Shown piece after piece: positions 46,054 through 53,879 of a DNA stretch of 63,428 bases (position 1 is the first letter of the stretch; each line of letters begins with the position of its first letter). A model generated the notes under the pieces. It saw only the letters and a list, made by a program, of their open reading frames with translations, ran no database searches and was not told the DNA's origin. The stretch is from Rhodocyclaceae bacterium. Its GTDB lineage: Bacteria; Pseudomonadota; Gammaproteobacteria; Burkholderiales; Rhodocyclaceae. The DNA lies in assembly GCA_020445785.1 (NCBI GenBank), contig JAGRFZ010000043.1:1-63428 (forward strand), read 5' to 3'. The translations under genes and the position numbers were made by a program.

Positions 46054-46812
46054 ATGGCAGGCGAGTGGAAGGCCTTGCTGCTCGATCTCTCGGGGGTGCT
46101 GTTCGACGGCCGGAAGCCGATCGCCGGCGCGGTCGAATTCATGCGGCGCGCGCGGCGCTGCGGACGACCTCTGAGGTTCGTCACCAATACCGCCACCAAG
46201 TCGGCGCAGACGATCGTCGAGGAGATGCGGCAGATGGGGTTCGAGGTGCGACCGGACGAGCTCATCACCGCGCCCCGGGCCGCCCACGACCATGTCGTCG
46301 CGCGGCGGCTGAGGCCCTATTGTCTGGTGCATCCGGCGATCCGGGCGGAGTTCGACGATGTGGACCAGAATGCGCCGAACTGCGTGCTGCTCGGCGATGC
46401 CCGCGACGAACTGAACTATCGCAATCTGAATCGGGCGTTCCGCCTGTTGCATGCCGGTGCCCCCTTGATCGGCATCGGCCGAAATCGATACTTCATGGAC
46501 GAAGACGGTGTGATGCTCGATACGGGCGCCTTCATCCGCGGGCTGGAGTGGGCGGCCGGTGTCGAGGCGGTGATCCTGGGCAAGCCGAGCCCCGATTTCT
46601 TTGCGCAGGTGGTTGCGAGCACGGGTTTCGCGGCCGCCGACTGCTTGATGGTGGGGGACGATGTCGAGGCAGACGTCGCCGGCGCGATCGCCGCTGGCCT
46701 GCAGGGCTGCCTGGTGCGCACCGGAAAATTCCGCCCGGGCGACGAGACCACCTTGCCGGACGGTGCGCGGGTGATCGACCGTGTCGCCGAGCTGCCGTTG
46801 CCGACTTCCTGA
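46054..46812 (+). CDS. HAD-superfamily phosphatase, LHPP-like (class IIA)
   Basis: The protein has 252 residues from the chosen ATG (GGCGGAG site nine bases upstream; an in-frame ATG at 46018 is possible). Motif 1 is DLSGVLFDG, with Ser in place of the second Asp as in LHPP and related class IIA hydrolases; motif 2 is FVTNTATKS, motif 3 uses a lysine near GKPSPDFF, and motif 4 is VGDDVEADV. The substrate is unknown; LHPP acts on phosphohistidine or phospholysine in animals, which should not be assumed here. It lies 45 bp upstream of the fet genes. Confidence 0.88.
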   Translation: MAGEWKALLLDLSGVLFDGRKPIAGAVEFMRRARRCGRPLRFVTNTATKSAQTIVEEMRQMGFEVRPDELITAPRAAHDHVVARRLRPYCLVHPAIRAEFDDVDQNAPNCVLLGDARDELNYRNLNRAFRLLHAGAPLIGIGRNRYFMDEDGVMLDTGAFIRGLEWAAGVEAVILGKPSPDFFAQVVASTGFAAADCLMVGDDVEADVAGAIAAGLQGCLVRTGKFRPGDETTLPDGARVIDRVAELPLPTS

Positions 46813-46828
46813 GATGGGGCGCTATCAT
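46798..46828 (+). promoter_or_regulatory. Weak candidate promoter ahead of fetA
   Basis: TTGCCG (46798-46803) and TATCAT (46823-46828) are separated by 19 bp, longer than the optimum, 30 bp upstream of the fetA ATG and overlapping the end of the HAD gene. Plausible but weak. Confidence 0.3.
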
Positions 46829-46857
46829 CGGGCGTTCTTGCCTTCATCGACCGCGCC

Positions 46858-47499
46858 ATGGCCATCGAAGCCGCTCCCGATCTCGAATCCGGCAGCCGTC
46901 CCGCTGCGTCTCTGGTGCTCCGCGGTCTCGCGGTCGGGCCGGTCGGGCCGCTCGACCTCGACGTGTCGGCGGGCGAAATCGTCTGCCTGTCGGGCCCTTC
47001 CGGTGCCGGCAAGAGCCGCCTGTTGCGGGCGATTGCAGATCTCGATCCGCACCAGGGCGAGGTCGGTCTGGGTGATGCCGGCCAGCAGCAGATGCCAGGG
47101 CACCGCTGGCGCGCGCAGGTGATGATGCTGCCGGCCGAGAGCCAGTGGTGGTTCGACACGGTCGGCGAGCACTTTCCGGCGGCACCGATCGACGGGCTGG
47201 CGGCATTGGGCCTGGACGCAGCCGCGGGCGGTTGGGAGGTGGCGCGGCTGTCTTCCGGCGAGAAGCAGCGGCTCGCCTTGCTGCGGTTGCTGGCCCGTCG
47301 GCCGCAGGCCTTGCTGCTCGACGAGCCATGCGCCAATCTCGATCGGAAGGCCACCGGTTGGGTCGAGGCGCTGCTGCGGTCGCGGGTCCGCGATGCCCGC
47401 CTGCCGACGCTGTGGGTGTCCCACGACCCCGATCAGATCGCACGCGTGGCGGATCGCCATCTCTGTTTCGACGGTGGCCGGCTGGTGGTGGCGCGATGA
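46858..47499 (+). CDS. fetA: ABC transporter ATP-binding protein, FetA-like
   Basis: The protein has 213 residues. Walker A is GPSGAGKS, the signature is LSSGEKQRL, Walker B is ALLLDEP, and the switch histidine is in WVSHD. The small size and pairing with a FetB-type membrane protein match FetA (YbbL). FetAB exports iron and protects against peroxide in E. coli; substrate here is inferred. Its stop overlaps the fetB ATG (ATGA). Confidence 0.88.
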   Translation: MAIEAAPDLESGSRPAASLVLRGLAVGPVGPLDLDVSAGEIVCLSGPSGAGKSRLLRAIADLDPHQGEVGLGDAGQQQMPGHRWRAQVMMLPAESQWWFDTVGEHFPAAPIDGLAALGLDAAAGGWEVARLSSGEKQRLALLRLLARRPQALLLDEPCANLDRKATGWVEALLRSRVRDARLPTLWVSHDPDQIARVADRHLCFDGGRLVVAR

Positions 47500-48299
47500 A
47501 CCTGATCGAACTCTCGTGGTGGCAATTGGCGCTGGCCGCAGCGCTGGTGCTCGCGCTCGCCGTGGCCACCCACCTGGCACGCCTGGGGGTCGGCCGCAGC
47601 CTGCTGGTCGCGGCGCTGCGCACGACGGTGCAACTGGCCCTGGTCGGCTTCGTCCTCGAGGCCTTGTTTTCGGCGGCGACCCTGGGCTGGGTGGCGCTGA
47701 TGGCGACGGTGATGTTGGCGTTGGCGGGGCGCGAGGTGATCGCGCGCCAGAAGCGGCCGCTGAAGGGGCTGTGGGCGCCCGCTCTGGGCACCTTGTCGAT
47801 GTTCGTATCCGCGTTTGCGGTGACGGTCCTGACCTTGACCGTGATCGTCGGGCCGACGCCCTGGTATGAACCGCAGTACGCGATTCCCCTACTCGGCATG
47901 ATGCTGGGCAATACCATGACCGGCGTCGCCCTCGGCCTCGATCGCCTGACCGACTCGGTGTGGCGCCAGCGGGCCGTGATCGAGAGCCGGCTGATGCTCG
48001 GCGAGCGGTGGCAGCAGGCGGTCGGCGACGCCCGTCGCGACGCCATCCGCAGCGGCATGATCCCGATCATCAATGCGATGGCGGCCGCGGGCGTGGTCAG
48101 TCTGCCCGGCATGATGACCGGCCAGATCTTGTCGGGCACGGCGCCTGCGCTGGCCGTGAAATACCAGATCCTGATCATGTTCACGATCACGGCGGGCACC
48201 GGATTCGGCACCCTGGCTGCGGTCATTGCGGCGAGCCGCCGGCTGTTCGACCAGCGCGAGCGTCTGCGCCTCGATCGTCTGGCGCCGCCCAACGCCTAG
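47496..48299 (+). CDS. fetB: ABC transporter permease, FetB-like (UPF0014)
   Basis: The 267-residue membrane protein has about seven hydrophobic segments and the UPF0014 signatures LRTTVQLALVGFVLEALF, PLLGMMLGNTMTGVALGLDR and LPGMMTGQILSGTAP in sequence. It is the membrane half of the FetAB-type exporter and is translationally coupled to fetA. The next gene starts 9 bp later with a GTG. Confidence 0.92.
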   Translation: MNLIELSWWQLALAAALVLALAVATHLARLGVGRSLLVAALRTTVQLALVGFVLEALFSAATLGWVALMATVMLALAGREVIARQKRPLKGLWAPALGTLSMFVSAFAVTVLTLTVIVGPTPWYEPQYAIPLLGMMLGNTMTGVALGLDRLTDSVWRQRAVIESRLMLGERWQQAVGDARRDAIRSGMIPIINAMAAAGVVSLPGMMTGQILSGTAPALAVKYQILIMFTITAGTGFGTLAAVIAASRRLFDQRERLRLDRLAPPNA

Positions 48300-48308
48300 G
48301 CGGCCGCG

Positions 48309-49100
48309 GTGGGCTCGGCGGCGGCGCCCGCAACGTCCGGCCTGGTGGAACGACTGCTGTCGCTCGGCCGCGATCCGGCCACCATCGTCGCCGAGCGGGC
48401 CGGCTTTCGCGTGCATCAACACCAGGACCTGCGCTGGTTGCATGGCGGTGGTGCTGCGGTTCAGTCGGTGATGTCGCTGGCATCGCCGGAGCGTCCGCTG
48501 CTGCCGGCGGTGATGCCATTGCTGACCGCGTTGCTGTGGCAGCCACAGGCGACGACGGCGCTCAACCTGGGCCTCGGTGGCGCCGCCATCGAACGCTTCG
48601 TGGCGTGCTCGCGGCCCGCGCTGCGGCTGCGTTCGGTCGAGGCTTCGCGTGAGGCTCTGGTCCTCGCGCGGCAATACTTCGGGCTGCCGGACGATGCAGA
48701 CGTCGCAGTTTCCCCGGCGGAGGAATTCGTCGTGCGCGATCATCACCGGTACGATCTCGTCTGGTGCGACCTGTTCGATGGCGAACGCCAGGCCGACTGT
48801 GTCACTGCCGGGGATTTTCTGTCGGCGCTGTGCCGGCGGGTCGGCGAGCCGGGGGTGCTGGCGATGAACCTTTGTCCGCGCGAGGAGGCCGAACTGGTGG
48901 CCACGCTCGCCCACTTGCGACGGGAATTGCCCTGGATCGCGCTGAGCGTGCGTAGCGACAGCGGCAACGTCGGCGTGTTGGCCTCGCGCCGGGCACTGCC
49001 CGACGGTGCCGCGTTGCGGGCGCGGCAGGCAGGGGAGGAGTGGTCGCGCGAAATGGCGGCCGTGGCCGACGCGCTGATCCGGTTGCCGGCGCCGCGCTGA
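48309..49100 (+). CDS. Spermidine-synthase-like Rossmann protein
   Basis: The protein has 263 residues from a GTG. The fold is that of the spermidine synthase/SAM-methyltransferase family: ALNLGLGGAAIERF (cofactor loop), LRSVEASREAL (acidic end of strand 2) and YDLVWCDLFDGE. The catalytic aspartates and the polyamine-binding gate of true SpeE are not evident, so the enzyme may transfer another group or be a regulatory relative. It lies inside the fetAB-DM13-paiB-like series with gaps of 9 and 13 bp, so it is probably co-transcribed. Confidence 0.72.
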   Translation: MGSAAAPATSGLVERLLSLGRDPATIVAERAGFRVHQHQDLRWLHGGGAAVQSVMSLASPERPLLPAVMPLLTALLWQPQATTALNLGLGGAAIERFVACSRPALRLRSVEASREALVLARQYFGLPDDADVAVSPAEEFVVRDHHRYDLVWCDLFDGERQADCVTAGDFLSALCRRVGEPGVLAMNLCPREEAELVATLAHLRRELPWIALSVRSDSGNVGVLASRRALPDGAALRARQAGEEWSREMAAVADALIRLPAPR

Positions 49101-49113
49101 CCGAGGAGTCCAC

Positions 49114-49596
49114 ATGAAGATGCTGAAGGCATTGCTCACTCACCTTTTGGCCCTCCTGGTCGGTTTTGCGGCGGGCATCTACGTATTGCCGATCCTGACC
49201 GCCCAGCCGGAGGTGGGCATGGATGAACTGCGCAGCGCCATGGCGGTCGCGCGATTCAGTGGCGAATTCCGCCGCGAGCTGGCCGGCAGCGACCTGCTGC
49301 ACTGGGGAGAAGGGCGCGTGGCGGTGGGCCCCGAGCACATTGCATTCGCCGGACGGATCGCGCCGGGCCCCGACTACAAGCTCTATCTGTCGCCGGTCTT
49401 CGTCGAGGACGAGGCCGGCTTCGAGCGCCACCGGCTGCAGATGCAGCGGGTCGGCGAGGTGCGCAGCTTCGGCAGCTTCATCGTGCGGCTGCCCGTCGGG
49501 ATCGACGTTCGTGAGTTCAATACGGTGATCATCTGGTGCGAGACCTTCGGTGAATTCATCAGCGCAGCCCGTTACCAGGCCACCGAACGGCGCTGA
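49114..49596 (+). CDS. DM13-domain membrane-anchored protein
   Basis: The protein has 160 residues. An uncleaved-looking N-terminal helix (about 5-28) anchors it. The rest is a DM13 domain with GPDYKLYLSPVF, VRSFGSFIVRLPVGID and NTVIIWCETFGEFISAARY; the conserved Cys in the last motif is present (IWCETF). DM13 domains are proposed redox or electron-transfer modules near cytochrome-like domains, but this is not established. It would sit on the periplasmic face. Confidence 0.82.
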   Translation: MKMLKALLTHLLALLVGFAAGIYVLPILTAQPEVGMDELRSAMAVARFSGEFRRELAGSDLLHWGEGRVAVGPEHIAFAGRIAPGPDYKLYLSPVFVEDEAGFERHRLQMQRVGEVRSFGSFIVRLPVGIDVREFNTVIIWCETFGEFISAARYQATERR

Positions 49597-49606
49597 GGAG
49601 CCGACC

Positions 49607-50257
49607 ATGTACTGTCCGAGCAACTTCCATGCGCCGAACCACCGGGCAATGGTCGAACTGATCGACGGCGCGCCGCTGGCCACGCTGGTGCTGCAATCCG
49701 ACCAGGGACTGCAGGCCGAGCACCTGCCGATGATGCTGGTCGAGGAGGGCGATGGCCGGCGCCGCCTGCTGGCCCATGTGGCACGCGCCAATCCGGTGTG
49801 GCGTGCGGCCGGGGCGGGCAGCCCCGCGCTGGCCGTGTTTCAGCGCGACTCCCATTACGTCAGTCCCGGCTGGTATCCGTCCAAGCAACGCCATGGCAAG
49901 GTCGTACCGACCTGGAACTACTGTGTCGTGCATGCCCACGGCGTGCTCCGGGCGGTCGAGGACCGGGCCTGGCTGCACGATTTCCTTACGGCCCTGACGG
50001 CGCGCCAGGAGCGCACGAGCGCCAGCCCCTGGCGCATCGACGACGCACCCGCCGACTACATCGAGCGGATGCTTGCCGCAGTGGTGGGCGTCGAACTGAC
50101 CGTGGAACGGCTCGAGGGCAAATGGAAGCTGAGCCAGAACCGTTCGCTCGAAGACCGCGAAGGGGTCATCGCGGCCCTCGATGGTCTCGGCTCAGGGGCG
50201 GCGGCGTCGATGGCAAATGTCATGAAGTGTGGCGGCGATCGCACGTCCGGTGAATGA
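49607..50257 (+). CDS. PaiB-like FMN-binding protein
   Basis: The protein has 216 residues and is typical of the FMN-binding negative transcriptional regulator family: MYCPSNFHAPN start, LPMMLVEE, HVARANPVW, SPGWYPSK and VPTWNYCVVHAHG. Family members (PaiB) have a split-barrel fold that binds FMN; the transcriptional role was named for Bacillus and may not apply. GAGGAG precedes the ATG. It is the last gene of the fetA-led series and is followed 7 bp later by a palindrome. Confidence 0.88.
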   Translation: MYCPSNFHAPNHRAMVELIDGAPLATLVLQSDQGLQAEHLPMMLVEEGDGRRRLLAHVARANPVWRAAGAGSPALAVFQRDSHYVSPGWYPSKQRHGKVVPTWNYCVVHAHGVLRAVEDRAWLHDFLTALTARQERTSASPWRIDDAPADYIERMLAAVVGVELTVERLEGKWKLSQNRSLEDREGVIAALDGLGSGAAASMANVMKCGGDRTSGE

Positions 50258-50719
50258 ATTCTGCTGCACCAGCATGGTGCTCGTGCAGCGCACAAGCGAT
50301 CCGGCATTGCAGGGTGAGGGCCCCGGAAATGATGGATGGCCCCTGCACGGATGGGTTTCCAGCTTCTCATTAGTGCAGCTGCATGCGGCTGTGGATAATT
50401 TCTGCTGCCGTGCACTGTCCGATCCGCGCTGATCTGCTGCGCCGCGGTTGGACCGGGGCCCTCGCGAACGGTCAGAATGGCTCAACCAAGCGCCTTGGTG
50501 CAGGTTTGTGCGCCGCATTTTCGCGATCTGCCCTTATCCACGGCTGGTGTGGATATCGGTGTGGAAAAGGGGTGCGTTCGCCGGCTATTCGCCTGTTGCG
50601 AAGGCGTTTTTCCTGCATTGATGCACAAGCGGGCAACCGGGCGCGCAGCGCGTGCATGCGGCCACGGCGGTAGGGCCAGGGCCGCGCACCGGAGTAGGGC
50701 AGCCATGGGAGAAGCACCG
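50258..50719. other. Non-coding region with clustered DnaA-box-like sequences
   Basis: This 462-bp stretch between the PaiB-like and M61 genes has no convincing ORF. It contains a perfect TGTGGATAA (50390-50398), TTATCCACG (50534-50542), TGTGGATAT (50548-50556) and TGTGGAAAA (50560-50568), all within one mismatch of the DnaA box or fitting its looser consensus. The part around 50360-50410 is AT-richer than the flanks. The first 30 bp hold a palindrome. The M61 promoter must also lie here but I cannot place it. Confidence 0.6.
50264..50288. repeat. 25-bp palindrome after the PaiB-like gene
   Basis: The arms CTGCACCAGCA (50264-50274) and TGCTCGTGCAG (50278-50288) pair with one mismatch around a 3-bp centre. 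No T tract follows, so it is not a classic terminator; an operator for the upstream flavin protein or another regulator is possible. Confidence 0.5.
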
Positions 50720-52507
50720 ATGAATGAAGCCGTGCATTACCGGGTCGAACTCGCCGATCCATCCGGTCACCTGCTGCGGGTCCGGCTGACCATTGCCGAT
50801 CCGGATCCTGCCGGGCAACGACTGTCCCTGCCGGCCTGGATTCCCGGCAGCTACATGATCCGGGATTTCGCGCGAAACATCGTTGCCATCGAAGCCCGCA
50901 GCGGGGGCCGGCAGGTGGCCCTGGAAAAGCTCGACAAGCAGAGTTGGCGCTGCGCGCCGACGCGCCGGGGTGCGCTCGAGGTGGACTGCGACATCTACGC
51001 TTGGGATCTGTCGGTCCGGGCGGCCCACTTCGACCACAGTCACGCGTTCTTCAACGGAACCAGCGTGTTTCTGCAGGTGCATGGCCACGAGCAGCGGGAA
51101 TGCCTGGTGACCTTGGTCGCGCCGGACTGGCCGGGCGCGGAAGGCTGGAAGGTGGCGACGGCACTGGCGGAGGCGCGGGGGAGACCCGGCGCCGCCCGGC
51201 GGCACGGCTTCGGCGTCTACCGTGCGGCCGACTACGATGAGCTGATCGATCATCCGGTCGAGATCGGAAGCTTCGCCCGAGCCCGCTTCCAGGCGGGCGG
51301 CGTGTCCCACGAGGTGGTCGTGACCGGTAGCCACGACGGCGATCTGGATCGCCTGGGTGCCGACCTGTCGCGTATCTGTGAATGGCAGATCGAATTGTTC
51401 GGCAAGCCGGCGCCGATGAAGCGCTATCTGTTCCTGACGATGGTGGTCGGCGACGGCTACGGCGGCCTGGAGCATCGGGCGTCCACCGCCTTGCTGGCCT
51501 GCCGCAGCGACCTGCCGTACACCGGCATGGGCAAATCGCACGACGGCTACAAACGCTTCCTCGGCCTGTGCAGCCACGAGTACTTCCACTCGTGGAACGT
51601 CAAGCGCATCCGGCCGGCGGCCTTCACCCCGTACGACCTCTCGCGGGAGGTCCATACTTCGCTGCTGTGGGCGTTCGAGGGGATCACCTCGTACTACGAC
51701 GACCTCGCCCTCACCCGCAGTGGTGTGCTGAGTCCGGCCGATTATCTCGAGCAACTGGGGCGAACCATCGCCGGCGTGCTGCGGGCGCCGGGCCGCCTGC
51801 GTCAGAGCCTCGCCGATTCGTCCTTCGACGCCTGGACCAAGTATTACCGTCAGGACGAGAATGCGCCGAACGCGATCGTCTCCTACTACGCCAAAGGCGC
51901 GCTGGTGGCGCTCGCCACCGATTTGAAGCTGCGGGCCGCGAGCGAGGGCCGGCGCAGCCTCGACGACGTGATGCGCCTGCTGTGGCAACGCCACGGCAGT
52001 GGCGGTGGCGGCGTCGAGGAGGATGGTGTCTTTGCCGCCGTGGCCGAAGTCGGCGGCAGCGCCCTCGGCCGCTGGCTGCGCCAGACGGTGGAGGGTACCG
52101 GCGAGCTCGCCCTGGCCCGCTGGCTGAAGCCCTTCGGCATCGAACTCGAGCAGCAGGCGGAAGACGTGCCATCGCTCGGCGTCCGCCTGGCAACGGGCGG
52201 GCGCCGAGCCCGCCTTTCCAGCGTGCTGAGTGGGGGCGCGGCCCACCGCGCGGGACTATCGGCCGCCGATGAACTGGTGGCGATCGATGGCCTGCGTGTC
52301 GACCGTGATGCCCTCGACGGCATGCTGCGACGACACCGGGCAGGCGATCGGCTGGTCGTGCACGCCTTCCGCCGTGACGAGCTGCGGCGGTTCGAGGTGG
52401 TGCTCGATCCACCGGCACTCAAGGCCGTGAGGCTGCGTGGCGATACCCGGGCAAGCGCCGCCCAGCGGCGCTTGCAGGCGGGCTGGCTGGGCGCCACCGT
52501 CGGTTGA
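50720..52507 (+). CDS. M61-family glycyl aminopeptidase with PDZ domain
   Basis: The protein has 595 residues. The zinc site is H286-E287-x2-H290 (HEYFHSWNVKRIRP) with the third ligand E320 in FEGITSYYDDL. An N-terminal beta domain precedes the thermolysin-like peptidase domain and a C-terminal PDZ domain (about 490-570: SVLSGGAAHRAGLSAADELVAIDG). There is no signal peptide, so it is cytosolic as in other M61 enzymes, which remove N-terminal Gly or Ala. The ATG at 50720 was chosen for its GGGAGAA site and match to the family N-terminus; an in-frame ATG lies at 50705. The open frame extending back into the DnaA-box region is not coding-like. Confidence 0.92.
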   Translation: MNEAVHYRVELADPSGHLLRVRLTIADPDPAGQRLSLPAWIPGSYMIRDFARNIVAIEARSGGRQVALEKLDKQSWRCAPTRRGALEVDCDIYAWDLSVRAAHFDHSHAFFNGTSVFLQVHGHEQRECLVTLVAPDWPGAEGWKVATALAEARGRPGAARRHGFGVYRAADYDELIDHPVEIGSFARARFQAGGVSHEVVVTGSHDGDLDRLGADLSRICEWQIELFGKPAPMKRYLFLTMVVGDGYGGLEHRASTALLACRSDLPYTGMGKSHDGYKRFLGLCSHEYFHSWNVKRIRPAAFTPYDLSREVHTSLLWAFEGITSYYDDLALTRSGVLSPADYLEQLGRTIAGVLRAPGRLRQSLADSSFDAWTKYYRQDENAPNAIVSYYAKGALVALATDLKLRAASEGRRSLDDVMRLLWQRHGSGGGGVEEDGVFAAVAEVGGSALGRWLRQTVEGTGELALARWLKPFGIELEQQAEDVPSLGVRLATGGRRARLSSVLSGGAAHRAGLSAADELVAIDGLRVDRDALDGMLRRHRAGDRLVVHAFRRDELRRFEVVLDPPALKAVRLRGDTRASAAQRRLQAGWLGATVG

Positions 52508-52655
52508 GTCTCGCCGCGCGCGACCCGGCATCGGGGTTCGCCGAGGTGTACGGGGGTGCCAACAGGCCGCTACGCATGTAGGATGTAGGAAAGACGAGCT
52601 TGGCACGCCACCGTCGGCGGAGCGACACGGCCGGCGGCCGATGGCGGGAGGGGCA

Positions 52656-53099
52656 ATGAGCGCGGTGCCACGGTGGGGACCGGAGTACGAGTTCGGCATC
52701 GACGATGTCGATGCGCAGCACCGTGCGCTGGCCGACGTTCTCGACCGCATGCGCCTTTGCATGGGCCATTGTGCCGGCAGCAGCGAACTGGGCTCGCTGC
52801 TGGCCGAACTGGAAGCCCGCACCGTGCATCATTTCCGCAGCGAAGAACAGACGATGGCCGCCGAGGCGTTTCCGGGCCTCGAACCTCATTGCGCCAACCA
52901 CCGCGCGTTCGAGCGCCGGGTGCGCGAGACCCATCAGCTTCATCGCGACGGACGCTTCGTCAGGCTGCCGACCGTGTCCCTGCTGCAGGGCTGGCTGTTC
53001 GAACACATTGATCGCGCCGACCGCGAGTTCTCGGATTATCTTCACGCGCGTCGGCAGCCGGGATATTCCCTGGCGCGGTTGTTCGGCCGCAGCGCTTGA
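52656..53099 (+). CDS. Bacteriohemerythrin
   Basis: This 147-residue four-helix protein has di-iron ligands of the hemerythrin pattern: H22 (DAQHRAL), H59 and E63 (HHFRSEEQ), H78 and H82 (HCANH), and H117 with D121 (FEHIDRAD), judged by spacing. Bacteriohemerythrins bind O2 and serve in oxygen delivery or aerotaxis. It has a GGGAGGGG site. The 148 bp upstream carry a direct repeat ATGTAGG (52576-52589) but no clear promoter. It converges with the sortase gene (22 bp). Confidence 0.9.
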   Translation: MSAVPRWGPEYEFGIDDVDAQHRALADVLDRMRLCMGHCAGSSELGSLLAELEARTVHHFRSEEQTMAAEAFPGLEPHCANHRAFERRVRETHQLHRDGRFVRLPTVSLLQGWLFEHIDRADREFSDYLHARRQPGYSLARLFGRSA

Positions 53100-53121
53100 C
53101 GGCGGTGGCTGCACCGTCGCA

Positions 53122-53847
53122 TCAGATCGCAACCTGCGCCGCGCCGCGGTCGCCGTCGGATTCCGCGCGTGCGCGGACCACGAAGCGCAGCGGTCCGCCG
53201 GCACGCAAAGCATCGAACGGGTAGCACGTGACCAGCGTCAGTTCTGCGGCGAAGGCGTCGTGGGCCATGACGGCGGTGTCGTGGCGGTCCACCACGCTCC
53301 GTTCGGTGACCCGATAGCGGACCAGGCGGCCGGCAGGCGTCTGGACTTCGAGCAGATCGCCATCGTCGATCTTCCGCAAGAACGCGAAATGGGTGTCGCG
53401 GTGGGCGCCGATGACACTGTTGCCGGCTTCGCCCGGTGCCACGGTACCGAACACGTGGCCAGGCGCAAAGGCGATGCTGCGGCCGTCGGCACCGGCCAGG
53501 ACGTGGAAATCCACGCCATGGGCCGGCGCGCGCAGGCGTGCCACCGGCCAGGTGTCCGCCCAGGCCCAGGGCCGGACGTGCTGCTCGCCGGCGAGGGTGC
53601 GGGACCAGGCATCGCGGATCAGGGCCTGGGCGAGCCAGGCCTTGGCATGGATGTAGCCGGCCTGGCCGAGTTGCCAGGCGCCTGCGCCGGCCAGCACCAC
53701 CGCCAGGATCACGGCCACCTGGCGCCAGCGCCGCGGACGCGGCCGGGGCCGTAGACGCGACGAGCCAAGGACGGCCTGGTTGGGCCAGGCGCACTCGATG
53801 CCGAGGAAGTCCAGGTCGCGGTCGCGGTTGCTCGATTGCGGTTTCAT
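53122..53847 (-). CDS. Class GN sortase
   Basis: The protein has 241 residues. A basic Arg/Pro-rich cytosolic start and one membrane helix (about 42-60) precede the sortase domain with catalytic H149 (GAHRDTHF), C208 (LTLVTCYPF) and R221 (GPLRFVV). Class GN sortases occur in Proteobacteria and usually have a single target encoded next to them. Here the target gene is immediately upstream (32 bp) on the same strand. The active site faces the periplasm. The acceptor to which the target is attached in these Gram-negatives is unknown. Confidence 0.92.
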   Translation of the reverse strand: MKPQSSNRDRDLDFLGIECAWPNQAVLGSSRLRPRPRPRRWRQVAVILAVVLAGAGAWQLGQAGYIHAKAWLAQALIRDAWSRTLAGEQHVRPWAWADTWPVARLRAPAHGVDFHVLAGADGRSIAFAPGHVFGTVAPGEAGNSVIGAHRDTHFAFLRKIDDGDLLEVQTPAGRLVRYRVTERSVVDRHDTAVMAHDAFAAELTLVTCYPFDALRAGGPLRFVVRARAESDGDRGAAQVAI

Positions 53848-53879
53848 GGTCGGGTGTCTCCAGTCTGTTGCCGGTAGGT

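Noticed and set aside
52576-52589. ATGTAGG tandem repeat upstream of the hemerythrin gene as a regulator site
   Set aside because: Only two 7-bp copies and no palindromic or promoter context; chance is likely.
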